A DNA stretch of 64,000 bases, from contig JAGUZU010000016.1 in assembly GCA_020060625.1 (NCBI GenBank), forward strand, positions 101,728 through 165,727, in the 5' to 3' direction. This DNA is from Anaerolineales bacterium. GTDB lineage: Bacteria; Chloroflexota; Anaerolineae; Anaerolineales; Villigracilaceae. The notes beneath the pieces are model-generated. The model ran no database searches. It saw nothing but the letters and a program-made list of their open reading frames with translations, and had not been told where the DNA came from. Positions 45,571 to 53,354 of the stretch are shown here, piece by piece; position 1 is the stretch's first letter; every line of letters begins with the position of its first letter. A program made the translations under genes and the position numbers.

Positions 45571-45629
45571 TTTGGTGGACAAATTGTAAGATGGGGTCAA
45601 AGCAAGACAAAACTAACAAGGAGCAAAAC

Positions 45630-46199
45630 ATGACTACTCAAACCATTTCCAAGGATTATCAACTCGCTGATATTCCATTTACTAAAACCCTGTTCGAAGG
45701 CAAGGCGCTTTCCTGGCTTTGGCTTGCCATCCGCCTGTTTCTTGGCTATCAGTGGATCGAATCGGGCTGGGGCAAGATCACCAACCCTGCCTGGATGCAG
45801 GGTGGCGAAGCATTGAAAGGTTTCTGGGAGCGCGCAGTGATCATCCCGGATGCGCCTGCACGACCCGCCATTGCCTTTGATTGGTATCGCAATTTCATCC
45901 AGTTCATGCTCGACAGCGGCAATTATGTATGGTTCGCCAAACTCGTGGCAGTGGGTGAACTGCTGGTGGGCGCCGCATTGATCCTGGGCATTTTTATCGG
46001 GCTTACTGCATTCATTGGCGGTTTCATGAATTGGAATTTTATGATGGCTGGTTCAGCGAGCGTTAACCCCGTCTTCCTGATCCTCTCCATCCTGCTGGTT
46101 CTCGCCTGGAAAACCTCCGGCTGGATCGGTTTGGATCGCTGGCTTCTGGTGCAGGTGGGCACGCCCTGGCAGCCCGGATTGTTGTTCCAGCGCAAGTAA
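45630..46199 (+). CDS. DoxX-family membrane protein
   Basis: This 189-residue protein has four helices in the DoxX pattern: AIRLFLGYQWIESGWGKITNPAW, then VAVGELLVGAALILGIFIGLTAFIGGFMNWNFMMAGSASVNP and a C-terminal helix. DoxX relatives are linked to thiosulfate:quinone oxidation and redox balance. The ATG at 45630 has AAGGAG 8 nt upstream; a longer frame would cross the preceding hairpin. It is monocistronic, flanked by hairpins. Confidence 0.9.
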   Translation: MTTQTISKDYQLADIPFTKTLFEGKALSWLWLAIRLFLGYQWIESGWGKITNPAWMQGGEALKGFWERAVIIPDAPARPAIAFDWYRNFIQFMLDSGNYVWFAKLVAVGELLVGAALILGIFIGLTAFIGGFMNWNFMMAGSASVNPVFLILSILLVLAWKTSGWIGLDRWLLVQVGTPWQPGLLFQRK

Positions 46200-46205
46200 T
46201 TATTT

Positions 46206-46264
46206 CCCACAAATCAAAACAAGCATCCCATGAATTTCATGGGATGCTTGTTTTGATTTGTGGG
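46206..46264 (+). terminator. Perfect 59-nt palindrome after the DoxX gene
   Basis: Bases 46206-46234 are exactly complementary to 46236-46264 with a single T at the centre. The stem is 29 bp, far longer than other terminators here, and lacks a trailing T run. It may be a terminator, an RNase III substrate or a mobile-repeat remnant. Confidence 0.7.
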
Positions 46265-46364
46265 GTTCTCAATCTTCTGCTGATATTACATGTCATATTT
46301 TCATGATGATGATTGACACAAGTCATTCTGCTTATCCAGATTTGCGCCATATCGCGCTCCTTGG

Positions 46365-46394
46365 GTTGACTTATCTCTTATAAGATAGGTCAAC
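46365..46394. promoter_or_regulatory. Operator-like inverted repeat before FixH-like gene
   Basis: GTTGACTTATCT and AGATAGGTCAAC pair over 11 of 12 positions around CTTATA, 28 nt before the start at 46422. It does not match the TAGGCA sites, so another regulator is implied. Confidence 0.55.
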
Positions 46395-46421
46395 TTTACC
46401 GAATAAGGAGATGGGCTTTTC

Positions 46422-47105
46422 ATGATGAAACAAAAAATTGGTCTCACCACCCGGATCGTCATCAGTGCAATGCTATTGATGTCCTTTCCGGGAACCGTTT
46501 TCGCTGATGGAGGGGATGGTGGATACTCAGCAACCGCCAATGGATTTCAAATCACGCTTGCATTTGCCGAACCTGCTGAAACAGGGGCAAATGAATTTCA
46601 CATTCAGATCAGCGACTCGATGGGGATGCCGGTCTCGAATGCAGAAGTGGAAGTCACCGCCATGCCGGTCGAAGCGATGTCTGACCATGAAGAAGAACCT
46701 GCTGAAGAGATGTACGATATGGAGATGGCTACCGAGACCCCAGCCGTGAATGAGATGGATGGCATGGCTGGAATGGAGATGTCGCCCAACGAACCATCCA
46801 ATGAGATGGAGTCGAACTCACATGACGACAACAGTGAAGAGAGTCATGCCGAGGAGTCGATGCAGGTTTCCCTGGTAGCGGGTCATGAACCTGGTGAATA
46901 TTCAGGCGAAATCATGCTGGATACATCCGGCACCTGGATCTTCAGCATCCATTTCACTGTCGATGGTCAGATGACAGAAGTTGAAATTCCCATCGAAGTA
47001 GCCGGCGCAATTTCCAAACCCGGCATCCTGGCGGGCTTTTTCGGGCTCAACGCCACCTTGATCGCCACCGCTGCGTTCATGAAACGCAAATCCATTTCAA
47101 AATAG
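46422..47105 (+). CDS. FixH-like protein with Met/His/Glu-rich insert
   Basis: This 227-residue exported protein has a signal peptide (SAMLLMSFPGTVFADGG) and a split FixH-like beta domain: NGFQITLAFAEPAETGANEFHIQISDSMGMPVSNAEVEVTAMP and then EPGEYSGEIMLDTSGTWIFSIHFTVDG. About 75 residues between these halves (residues 85-150) are rich in Met, Glu, His and Asp and look like a metal-binding sponge. A C-terminal helix anchors it. It lies 19 nt before the polyferredoxin gene, so it may feed metal or electrons to it. Confidence 0.82.
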   Translation: MMKQKIGLTTRIVISAMLLMSFPGTVFADGGDGGYSATANGFQITLAFAEPAETGANEFHIQISDSMGMPVSNAEVEVTAMPVEAMSDHEEEPAEEMYDMEMATETPAVNEMDGMAGMEMSPNEPSNEMESNSHDDNSEESHAEESMQVSLVAGHEPGEYSGEIMLDTSGTWIFSIHFTVDGQMTEVEIPIEVAGAISKPGILAGFFGLNATLIATAAFMKRKSISK

Positions 47106-47124
47106 GCACGAAAGGTTTCCTTCC

Positions 47125-48504
47125 ATGACCACTCCCATTCAACGTCCAACCCCATCCATTTGGAACGGCGGCAATCTGCTCCAGAACAAATGGATCAACC
47201 GTTTCCTGCGCAGCCGCTGGTATCCCGGCATCATCCAGTGGCCCACCCTGCTGATCTTCATGCTCATCATGTTCCAACTGGTCTTGGGACCTGATTCGGC
47301 GCACGACAATTTCGGCACCGCCATGACCTGGGTCTTATGGTGGCCGGTTCTGCCGATCATCTTTTTATTTTTAGGTCGCTTCTGGTGCGCGATCTGCCCG
47401 TTTGCCACCATCAATGATCTGGTCCAAAAATTCGTCGGCAATAACCGCCCGGTTCCACGGTTTCTGAAAAAATACGGCATCTGGATCATCGATGCCCTAT
47501 TCATCCTGATCACCTGGAGCGATCATGTCTTTGGCGTGGTGGAAAACCCACTGGGTTCGGGCATTCTGATGCTGACCCTCACCACAGGTGTGATCGCCTC
47601 CGGCTCCTTCTTTGAACGCCGCACCTTCTGCCGATATGTCTGCTTCCTGGGCGGTCTCTCTGGAAACTATGCCCGCACCGGTATGTTAAGTCTGCGAGGC
47701 ACACCTGATATTTGCGCCACCTGTACAGTCGCTTCCTGCTATAAAGGAACAGAGAAGGCTCCCGGATGTCCGCTGTTTGAATTTCCCAAGACCATGACAT
47801 CCAGCGCCAACTGTGTCATCTGCGCCGACTGCATCAAGAACTGCCCGAATGACTCCATTCAATTGACTCTCCGACCGCCCACGAAGGAATTGTGGTTCAT
47901 CCGCAAGCCCAAAATGGAGGAGGCGTTTTTGTCCGCAGTCATTATGGGCATCGTCTTTGTCCAGAATGTAACCATGCTGGAAGTGTGGACAGGCATGCTT
48001 AACTGGCTGGAGCGGGTGACCGGTACGACCAATTACGCCGTCACATTCAGCATCACCTTCGCGATAGCCATTATTATCCCGGTTGCCCTGCTTGGTTTGA
48101 CTTCATGGATCGCCAGCAAATTCAACAAGACCACCTTGATCGAGAACTTTACCCGTTTCGGGTACGCCATCATCGCGCTCGACGTGGCAGCTCATATCGC
48201 CCATAACCTGTTTCATCTGCTGGCGGAAGGCAAATCCATCTTCTACACAGCGCTGGGTCTCTTTGGCGTGGAGGTGCATGGCGCTTCCCCTGCAATTCTC
48301 AGCATGGGCGAGATTCAATTGTTGCAGTTTGGTTTGATCGCGCTTGGGTTCATTGGCTCCTTGTATACCGCCTATCGAATTTCCAAGTCCAATCACGCAG
48401 ATGGCAAAATCTGGGGAACCTTCGTCCCCTATGCGGCTTTGATGGTATTGCTGACTGCGATGAACGTGGTGTTATTCACCCTTCCGATGGCAATGCGCAT
48501 GTAA
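47125..48504 (+). CDS. Membrane polyferredoxin (NapH/NosR/FtrD-like)
   Basis: This 459-residue protein has an N-terminal helix region with GRFWCAICPFATIND, FCRYVCFLGG and a ferredoxin part (CATCTVASCYKGTEKAPGCP, CVICADCIKNCPNDS). More helices follow, including YAIIALDVAAHIAHNLFHLL. The Cys clusters can hold two [4Fe-4S] centres. Such proteins pass electrons from the quinone pool or cytoplasm to extracytoplasmic metal proteins. A shorter paralogue is encoded at 53355. A strong terminator follows. Confidence 0.92.
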   Translation: MTTPIQRPTPSIWNGGNLLQNKWINRFLRSRWYPGIIQWPTLLIFMLIMFQLVLGPDSAHDNFGTAMTWVLWWPVLPIIFLFLGRFWCAICPFATINDLVQKFVGNNRPVPRFLKKYGIWIIDALFILITWSDHVFGVVENPLGSGILMLTLTTGVIASGSFFERRTFCRYVCFLGGLSGNYARTGMLSLRGTPDICATCTVASCYKGTEKAPGCPLFEFPKTMTSSANCVICADCIKNCPNDSIQLTLRPPTKELWFIRKPKMEEAFLSAVIMGIVFVQNVTMLEVWTGMLNWLERVTGTTNYAVTFSITFAIAIIIPVALLGLTSWIASKFNKTTLIENFTRFGYAIIALDVAAHIAHNLFHLLAEGKSIFYTALGLFGVEVHGASPAILSMGEIQLLQFGLIALGFIGSLYTAYRISKSNHADGKIWGTFVPYAALMVLLTAMNVVLFTLPMAMRM

Positions 48505-48520
48505 TTTCAACATGGAATGT

Positions 48521-48560
48521 CAGAGTGCAGGAAGTCAGTCGTCCTGCACTCTGTGTGTTT
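48521..48560 (+). terminator. Terminator after the polyferredoxin gene
   Basis: CAGAGTGCAGGA pairs with TCCTGCACTCTG around a 9-nt loop, followed by TGTGTTT. Confidence 0.8.
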
Positions 48561-48656
48561 AAACCCTTCACTCAACCTTACAAGACTCTTTACAGCATCT
48601 TTACATTGAGAAACTATGCTTGGTTTATCATCTTTTAAATTTGGAGGCTTCCTGCC

Positions 48657-50270
48657 ATGATACCCAGAAGACTAACTCGCAGAGACTTTATAAAATTGAT
48701 GGGGATGGGCGCGGGGACTCTGACTCTCGGCGCCTGCGGACTCCTTCCGTCTGCCTCAACCAACCCGACGGCTGTTCCCGCCATCCAAACATCGTTTCCC
48801 CCTTTGCCTGATCTACCCCTCCTTGCTGTTGACCTGACGGCTGGACGTGCCACGCTCCCCATATTCCAAGGGGCAGAAACTTCCGTTTTGAAGTATCAGG
48901 CATCGGTGAGGGAAGGAAGCGGGGAATCCGTCCAAACGTTGAGCGGCTCGTATCTGGGACCCATTTTCAGGATAAGACAGGGTCAACAGGTTCAAGTTCA
49001 TCTGAATAATGAACTGCCCGATGAGACCATCATTCACTGGCATGGTTTGCGAATTCCCGAGGTTATGGATGGGCATCCACGCCATGCCATCGCGCCTGGA
49101 CAAAGTTATGACTATGATTTTCAGGTGATCAATCGCGCGGGCATGTATTGGTTCCATCCGCACCCGCACCAGTTGACAGGACCGCAGGTATATTACGGGC
49201 TGGCGGGTTTGTTCATCATCAGCGATGAGGAAGAAGCTGCGCTGGGTTTGCCTTCGGGCGAATATGACCTGCCGTTAGTGATCCAAGATCGGACGTTCGA
49301 CTCGCAAAACCAGATGGTCTATCTGGCGAACGGCATGATGGATCAGATGATTGGTTTTCTGGGAAACACGATATTGGTCAACGGCGCGCCGAATGCGAGC
49401 ATGGAAGTAAAAGCCAGCGCATACCGCCTGCGTATATTGAACGGCTCGAACTCGCGCATTTACAAACTCTCCTGGCAGGATGGCACGCCCTTGACCGTGA
49501 TCGCCACCGACGGCGGTCTGCTGGAAGAGGCAGTGACACGGGATTACATCACGCTGGGACCTGGGGAACGCGTGGAGTTATGGGCGGATTTCAGCAGCCG
49601 CGCAACAGGCAGTGAGAGGAAGCTGGTCAGCCTGCCATTTTCGGATTTCAACGGCGGCATGATGGGAGGTGGGATGATGGGGGGCGGTTCCAGTCTGCCC
49701 AACGGGGCGGCGCTCGACATTCTCCGCTTGAAAATTGGCGAAAAAGTGGCGGAGGCAATTCCGTTGCCAGCGCGACTTTCGACAATCGAACGACTTAACG
49801 AGGATGATGCGGTCAATAAAAATAATCCGCGCTCATTCACGCTGGCAATGCAAGGCATGATCCACACCCTCAACAATCGTTTGTTCGAGATGGATGCAGT
49901 TGCGCAGGACGAGATTGTGCGGCTGGGCGATTTGGAAGTTTGGGAATTCTTCAATCTTGAAGGCAGCGGGGGCGGCATGGGTATGGGAATGGGCATGATG
50001 AACATGGAAATGCCCCACCCCATGCATATCCACGGCGTGCAATTCCAAATACTGGATCGGCAGATCACGCGTGGATATGAGTCTGCCTATCAGGAACTAA
50101 GCGGCGGTTTCGTGAACAACGGCTGGAAGGATACTGTACTGGTGATGCCTGGCGAAAGGGTAAAAGTACTCGTCCGTTTTGAGAATTACACGGGGATGTA
50201 TCTATATCACTGTCACAACCTTGAACATGAGGATGCGGGCATGATGAGAAATTACAGGGTAGATGGGTAA
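48657..50270 (+). CDS. Three-domain multicopper oxidase, Tat-exported
   Basis: This 537-residue enzyme has a Tat signal (LTRRDFIKLMGMGAGTLTLGACG) that also contains a lipobox-like Cys. The laccase/CueO copper motifs are IIHWHGLRIP near residue 128, MYWFHPHPHQL, PMHIHGVQF and YHCHNLEHEDAGM with the type 1 Cys. Two Met/Gly-rich loops (MMGGGMMGGG and GGGMGMGMGMMNMEM) near the copper face fit a cuprous oxidase for copper tolerance or a ferroxidase. It is monocistronic and convergent with the C39 peptidase gene. Confidence 0.95.
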   Translation: MIPRRLTRRDFIKLMGMGAGTLTLGACGLLPSASTNPTAVPAIQTSFPPLPDLPLLAVDLTAGRATLPIFQGAETSVLKYQASVREGSGESVQTLSGSYLGPIFRIRQGQQVQVHLNNELPDETIIHWHGLRIPEVMDGHPRHAIAPGQSYDYDFQVINRAGMYWFHPHPHQLTGPQVYYGLAGLFIISDEEEAALGLPSGEYDLPLVIQDRTFDSQNQMVYLANGMMDQMIGFLGNTILVNGAPNASMEVKASAYRLRILNGSNSRIYKLSWQDGTPLTVIATDGGLLEEAVTRDYITLGPGERVELWADFSSRATGSERKLVSLPFSDFNGGMMGGGMMGGGSSLPNGAALDILRLKIGEKVAEAIPLPARLSTIERLNEDDAVNKNNPRSFTLAMQGMIHTLNNRLFEMDAVAQDEIVRLGDLEVWEFFNLEGSGGGMGMGMGMMNMEMPHPMHIHGVQFQILDRQITRGYESAYQELSGGFVNNGWKDTVLVMPGERVKVLVRFENYTGMYLYHCHNLEHEDAGMMRNYRVDG

Positions 50271-50281
50271 TGCCACTGTTA

Positions 50282-51544
50282 TCAGGGAACACCATTTAAT
50301 TGTTGAATCTGGTTCATTGCGGGTTCGAAGCCAGGATGATATTTGAGAGCTGTGCGAAGGTCCAATTCTGCGTTTTCATTATCGCCGATCGACTCATACG
50401 CCCGTGCGCGCCAGTAATAACTCTCCTCAAGAACTGGTTCACTCATGGCGTTGAGGGTGGTGGTGGCGAGATCAATCACATCCTGATAACGACTGGTATA
50501 AAAGTAAGCCAAATATGGCCCGGTTTGATACCACATCATACGCCAGGGTCTTTTGTTATTTGGAATATCAGGATACATGGCAAATGCATTGTCATATGCC
50601 AATGCTGCGCCTGCATAATCCTGGAGCTGAACCAGACTGCTCCCCAGATTGAACCATGCAAAAAATCGATCCCGGCCGGCCAATTGGCTGATCTCTCCCG
50701 AAGCGACCTGCACAGAACTACGATTGTTATAATCCACATCAGAATGGGGACCCAGAATTTCGATTACAGCATTGTGACGTTCGATTGGATAGACAACAAG
50801 ATAGGTGTAATTAAATGCCCGCCAATTGCTTTGGAATTCATCATACTGAATCAACTGGTCAGGACCGTAATACGAATCCTGGACGATAAACCTGCCTTCG
50901 GTTTCATCGTAACCAGTCACAAGAACGTAGTGTCCCATCCAACCGTCGAAGTCGCGTCCTTCGAAGCCTTTCTCTACAATAACCGGTAGTTCGGCAGCCA
51001 GAAAGCGTTTGAGTATTTGGATGTCGCCGCCTGTACGGTAAACAACTTCAAACCCGGTGTCCTCCAGAATAAACTTGGACAGTTCATCAGGCATTACATT
51101 CTTGTCCCGTGAATTGGGTTTGGTAAAGTCAGCAATGGGTTGCTGATCTCCATCCCATCCCCAGTAAGTTAACGCCATCGCCAAGGTAGCCGGGCCGCAG
51201 TTGTTCCAGGTTTGATATTCATGTCGGACGCCATTGAGCGATGCCGCCTCAGGTAATGGCGGTGGCGCAATGGTGGGAGTTTGTGTCGATGCAGGTGTTT
51301 TTTGAGGAGTGGGTGTCATCCCGGTCGCAGTGGCGTGAGGCAATCTGGTGGGATATCCTTCCTTGGGAATAAAAATTACCTCCTCCGGGGGCGATATTAA
51401 GTACTTGACTTGTGCCAATGCCTCATTAACTCGCCATTCAATTTTTTCACGAACCATTGGAATCGAGAAGATCAATGGAGCCAATACAAGTGACCCAGTG
51501 ACGATTACCATTGCGAGTTTGGTGGGTTTTACCTTCTTCATCAT
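50282..51544 (-). CDS. C39-family peptidase-like protein with TPR tail
   Basis: This 420-residue secreted or anchored protein has an N-terminal helix, a Pro/Thr linker and a papain-like C39 domain: catalytic Cys in QTWNNCGPATLAMALTYWGW near residue 110, His in MGHYVLVTGYD and Asp in IVQDSYYG. The C-terminal 130 residues form tetratricopeptide-like repeats (FAWFNLGSSLVQLQDYAGAALAYDNAFAMYP and YWRARAYESIGDNENAELDLRTAL). It may cleave or bind peptides at the cell surface. It is the only minus-strand gene between 29483 and 57020. Confidence 0.9.
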   Translation of the reverse strand: MMKKVKPTKLAMVIVTGSLVLAPLIFSIPMVREKIEWRVNEALAQVKYLISPPEEVIFIPKEGYPTRLPHATATGMTPTPQKTPASTQTPTIAPPPLPEAASLNGVRHEYQTWNNCGPATLAMALTYWGWDGDQQPIADFTKPNSRDKNVMPDELSKFILEDTGFEVVYRTGGDIQILKRFLAAELPVIVEKGFEGRDFDGWMGHYVLVTGYDETEGRFIVQDSYYGPDQLIQYDEFQSNWRAFNYTYLVVYPIERHNAVIEILGPHSDVDYNNRSSVQVASGEISQLAGRDRFFAWFNLGSSLVQLQDYAGAALAYDNAFAMYPDIPNNKRPWRMMWYQTGPYLAYFYTSRYQDVIDLATTTLNAMSEPVLEESYYWRARAYESIGDNENAELDLRTALKYHPGFEPAMNQIQQLNGVP

Positions 51545-51685
51545 GAACCTTTTTGAGGTTTAGTAAATTTCCATTCAAATCTATTTGACGCTCAACGACA
51601 CGGATATTCCAGTTTCTCGAAGAGTACCTTCTGCGTATGAGAATTGCCTGAAAAGCAATATCCGCAGAATGGCGTATATTCGGAA

Positions 51686-51701
51686 TAGGCAAAATGTCTC
51701 T
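51686..51701. promoter_or_regulatory. Degenerate operator-like site H
   Basis: TAGGCAA-AA-TGTCTCT keeps the left half of the regulon palindrome but not the right. It lies in the divergent gap before the YHS gene at 51810 and is listed as a weak member only. Confidence 0.3.
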
Positions 51702-51809
51702 CGGTACTTATTGTCAAATCCAGTAGACTCCATTTTACTGATGGAGATTACATCCAGTCAGTCAATGAATTAAGTAATTGAAGGAAAGCCGTTGTCAAGG
51801 AGTATCAAT

Positions 51810-52013
51810 ATGTCATTCAAGGACCCCGTCTGCGGAAAACGCATCCATCGCGGCAAAGCACATATCACCATCGAATACGAAGGGGTGAACTACTTTCTCT
51901 GCTGTCCGCAATGCCAGGCGCAGTTTGAACGTTCTCCAAAGTCCTATGCCAAGCCTGAATTGGGCGAGAAGGCCAGGAAAATCCAACACTATCCCATAAA
52001 GCAACAAAATTGA
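51810..52013 (+). CDS. YHS-like protein with CCxxC motif
   Basis: This 67-residue protein starts SFKDPVCGKRIHRGKAHITIEYEGVNYFLCCPQCQAQFERSPKSY, a YHS module in which FLCCPQC gives an extra Cys. The ATG at 51810 has AAGGAG 7 nt upstream; an in-frame TTG before it is unlikely. It lies 13 nt before the HMA gene, so metal transfer between the two products is plausible. Confidence 0.88.
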   Translation: MSFKDPVCGKRIHRGKAHITIEYEGVNYFLCCPQCQAQFERSPKSYAKPELGEKARKIQHYPIKQQN

Positions 52014-52026
52014 GAGGAAAAACATC

Positions 52027-52326
52027 ATGAGCGATAACTGTCACGTTGAACCGATCCAAAAATCCGCGCTGGATCATGTCATCCAGTCTGCCAACCGTAT
52101 CCTGCTGTCCGTTTCAGGGATGGGCTGTCCCAACTGCGCCACACGGGTACGCAATGGGCTTCTCTCATTGGACGGAGTCCATGATGCCGAAGTCATGTTG
52201 AACATGCGCATGGCGGAGGTTTATTTCGATGAGAAAAAAGTCTCCGCTGAGATGCTTGTTCTGGCAGTGGCTGAAGCGGGAAATGATGGACGCCATAACT
52301 ATCAGGCGCAGGCGATCACAGCGTAA
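52027..52326 (+). CDS. Heavy-metal-associated (HMA) domain protein, CopZ-like
   Basis: This 99-residue protein is a single HMA domain: ILLSVSGMGCPNCATRVRNGLLSLDGVHDAEVMLNMRMAEVYFDEKKV. The MGCPNC motif (CxxC) binds Cu(I) or a similar soft metal. The N-terminus has 20 extra residues with a Cys-His (NCHVEP). It is a probable cytoplasmic chaperone, coupled to the YHS protein and upstream of the FTR1 operon. Confidence 0.92.
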   Translation: MSDNCHVEPIQKSALDHVIQSANRILLSVSGMGCPNCATRVRNGLLSLDGVHDAEVMLNMRMAEVYFDEKKVSAEMLVLAVAEAGNDGRHNYQAQAITA

Positions 52327-52356
52327 ATGATCTTAACCATCAGGTGACATTCATCA

Positions 52357-52396
52357 TAAGCCATTTGGCGCATGTCCTCACCCGCTGTACTGCGCT
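52357..52396 (+). promoter_or_regulatory. Operator-like site F with spaced TGCGCT element
   Basis: TAAGCCA-TT-TGGCGCA (52357-52372) is followed after 18 nt by TGCGCT (52391-52396). It precedes the FTR1-linked operon start by 57 nt. GTCCTC/GAGGAC pair around the second element. Confidence 0.7.
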
Positions 52397-52452
52397 GGAG
52401 AGGACTTAATTGTCAGACTACTATTGGGTCATCCGAACACGGAGGACCCAAT

Positions 52453-52899
52453 ATGTTTTCAAAGATCAGAAAGTTTCTCTTCCTTCTCATCATCTTGGCA
52501 CTGACCGCAGCTACGGTTTCTGCCTGCTCGACCTCATCCAGCGATGAAGTCCATCTTGCCATGTCGCCATTGGATCAAATGCCAATGGATGTTCAATCCG
52601 CGCCTGTGACTGTGCAAACTGCATATCAATTCAATACAGCCAACCCCGATATCATGAAAGATATTCCCTGTTATTGCGGTTGTGGCGACATCGGTCACAC
52701 CTCCAATTACGATTGCTACGTTTCAAACGTGGATGCGGACGGCGCCATTACCTTCGACAATCATGCTCTCGGCTGTTCCATCTGTGTGGACATCACCCAG
52801 GATGTCATGCGCATGTTGAACGATGGCAAAAGTCCGCAGGATGCCAGGGCGTACATCGACGCGACCTACTCCAAGTACGGACCCTCCAACATTCCTTAA
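52453..52899 (+). CDS. PCYCGC-motif lipoprotein
   Basis: This 148-residue lipoprotein (TVSACSTSS lipobox) has the family signature KDIPCYCGCGDIGHTSNYDCYV, then HALGCSICVDITQDVMRMLNDGKSPQDARAYID. Six Cys form probable metal or disulfide sites. The PCYCGC family is uncharacterised but recurs with copper and cytochrome oxidase assembly genes. GGAGG precedes the ATG at 52453. It leads a tight six-gene operon with CuA proteins, a polyferredoxin, an Sec-candidate gene and FTR1. Confidence 0.92.
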   Translation: MFSKIRKFLFLLIILALTAATVSACSTSSSDEVHLAMSPLDQMPMDVQSAPVTVQTAYQFNTANPDIMKDIPCYCGCGDIGHTSNYDCYVSNVDADGAITFDNHALGCSICVDITQDVMRMLNDGKSPQDARAYIDATYSKYGPSNIP

Positions 52900-52903
52900 C
52901 CTG

Positions 52904-53347
52904 ATGAACCCGCGCTTCTCTCTTCTCCTCTTTATGATGGCTGGAATGGTGGTGGCGTTCGCGCCACTGCCAGTCCCAGCCGTTGCGCCCCAAGCGCGGA
53001 TTTTTCGGATTGATGCGCGACAATATGCCTATTCTGCCTCCGAGCTTGAAGTCAACCAAGGTGACACGGTGATCATTCGCCTCGTCAGCGCCGATGTTGT
53101 GCATGGACTGTACGTGGATGGTTACGATGTTTCCGTCGAAGCCGACCCGGGTCAATCTGCAACTCTCACTTTCATCGCTGATAAGCCTGGCTCCTTCCGC
53201 TTTCGCTGTAATCTCACCTGTGGAGCCATGCACCCCTTCATGATCGGCAAGTTGACGGTCGGCAACAACAACTGGCTGTTTCGCTCGATTGGCTTGGCGA
53301 TGCTGGCAGTATTTGGCGTGATCTTATCGATAAAACAAAAAGCATAA
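52904..53347 (+). CDS. Cupredoxin with CuA-type ligand set, membrane-anchored
   Basis: This 147-residue protein has a signal sequence (LLLFMMAGMVVAFAPLPVPAVA), a CuA-like domain and a C-terminal helix. Ligands match cytochrome oxidase subunit II or N2O reductase: His in ADVVHGLYVDGYD, then Cys102-x3-Cys106-x3-His110-x2-Met113. A binuclear CuA centre would transfer electrons outside the membrane. It starts 4 nt after the PCYCGC gene and 7 nt before the polyferredoxin gene. The ATG at 52904 is chosen over a longer frame inside the upstream gene. Confidence 0.92.
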   Translation: MNPRFSLLLFMMAGMVVAFAPLPVPAVAPQARIFRIDARQYAYSASELEVNQGDTVIIRLVSADVVHGLYVDGYDVSVEADPGQSATLTFIADKPGSFRFRCNLTCGAMHPFMIGKLTVGNNNWLFRSIGLAMLAVFGVILSIKQKA

Positions 53348-53354
53348 TTTCATC

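Noticed and set aside
46330..46360. Another regulon palindrome (TTTGCGCCATATCGCGC)
   Set aside because: Only fragments of the half-sites match and the 7-2-7 symmetry is absent.
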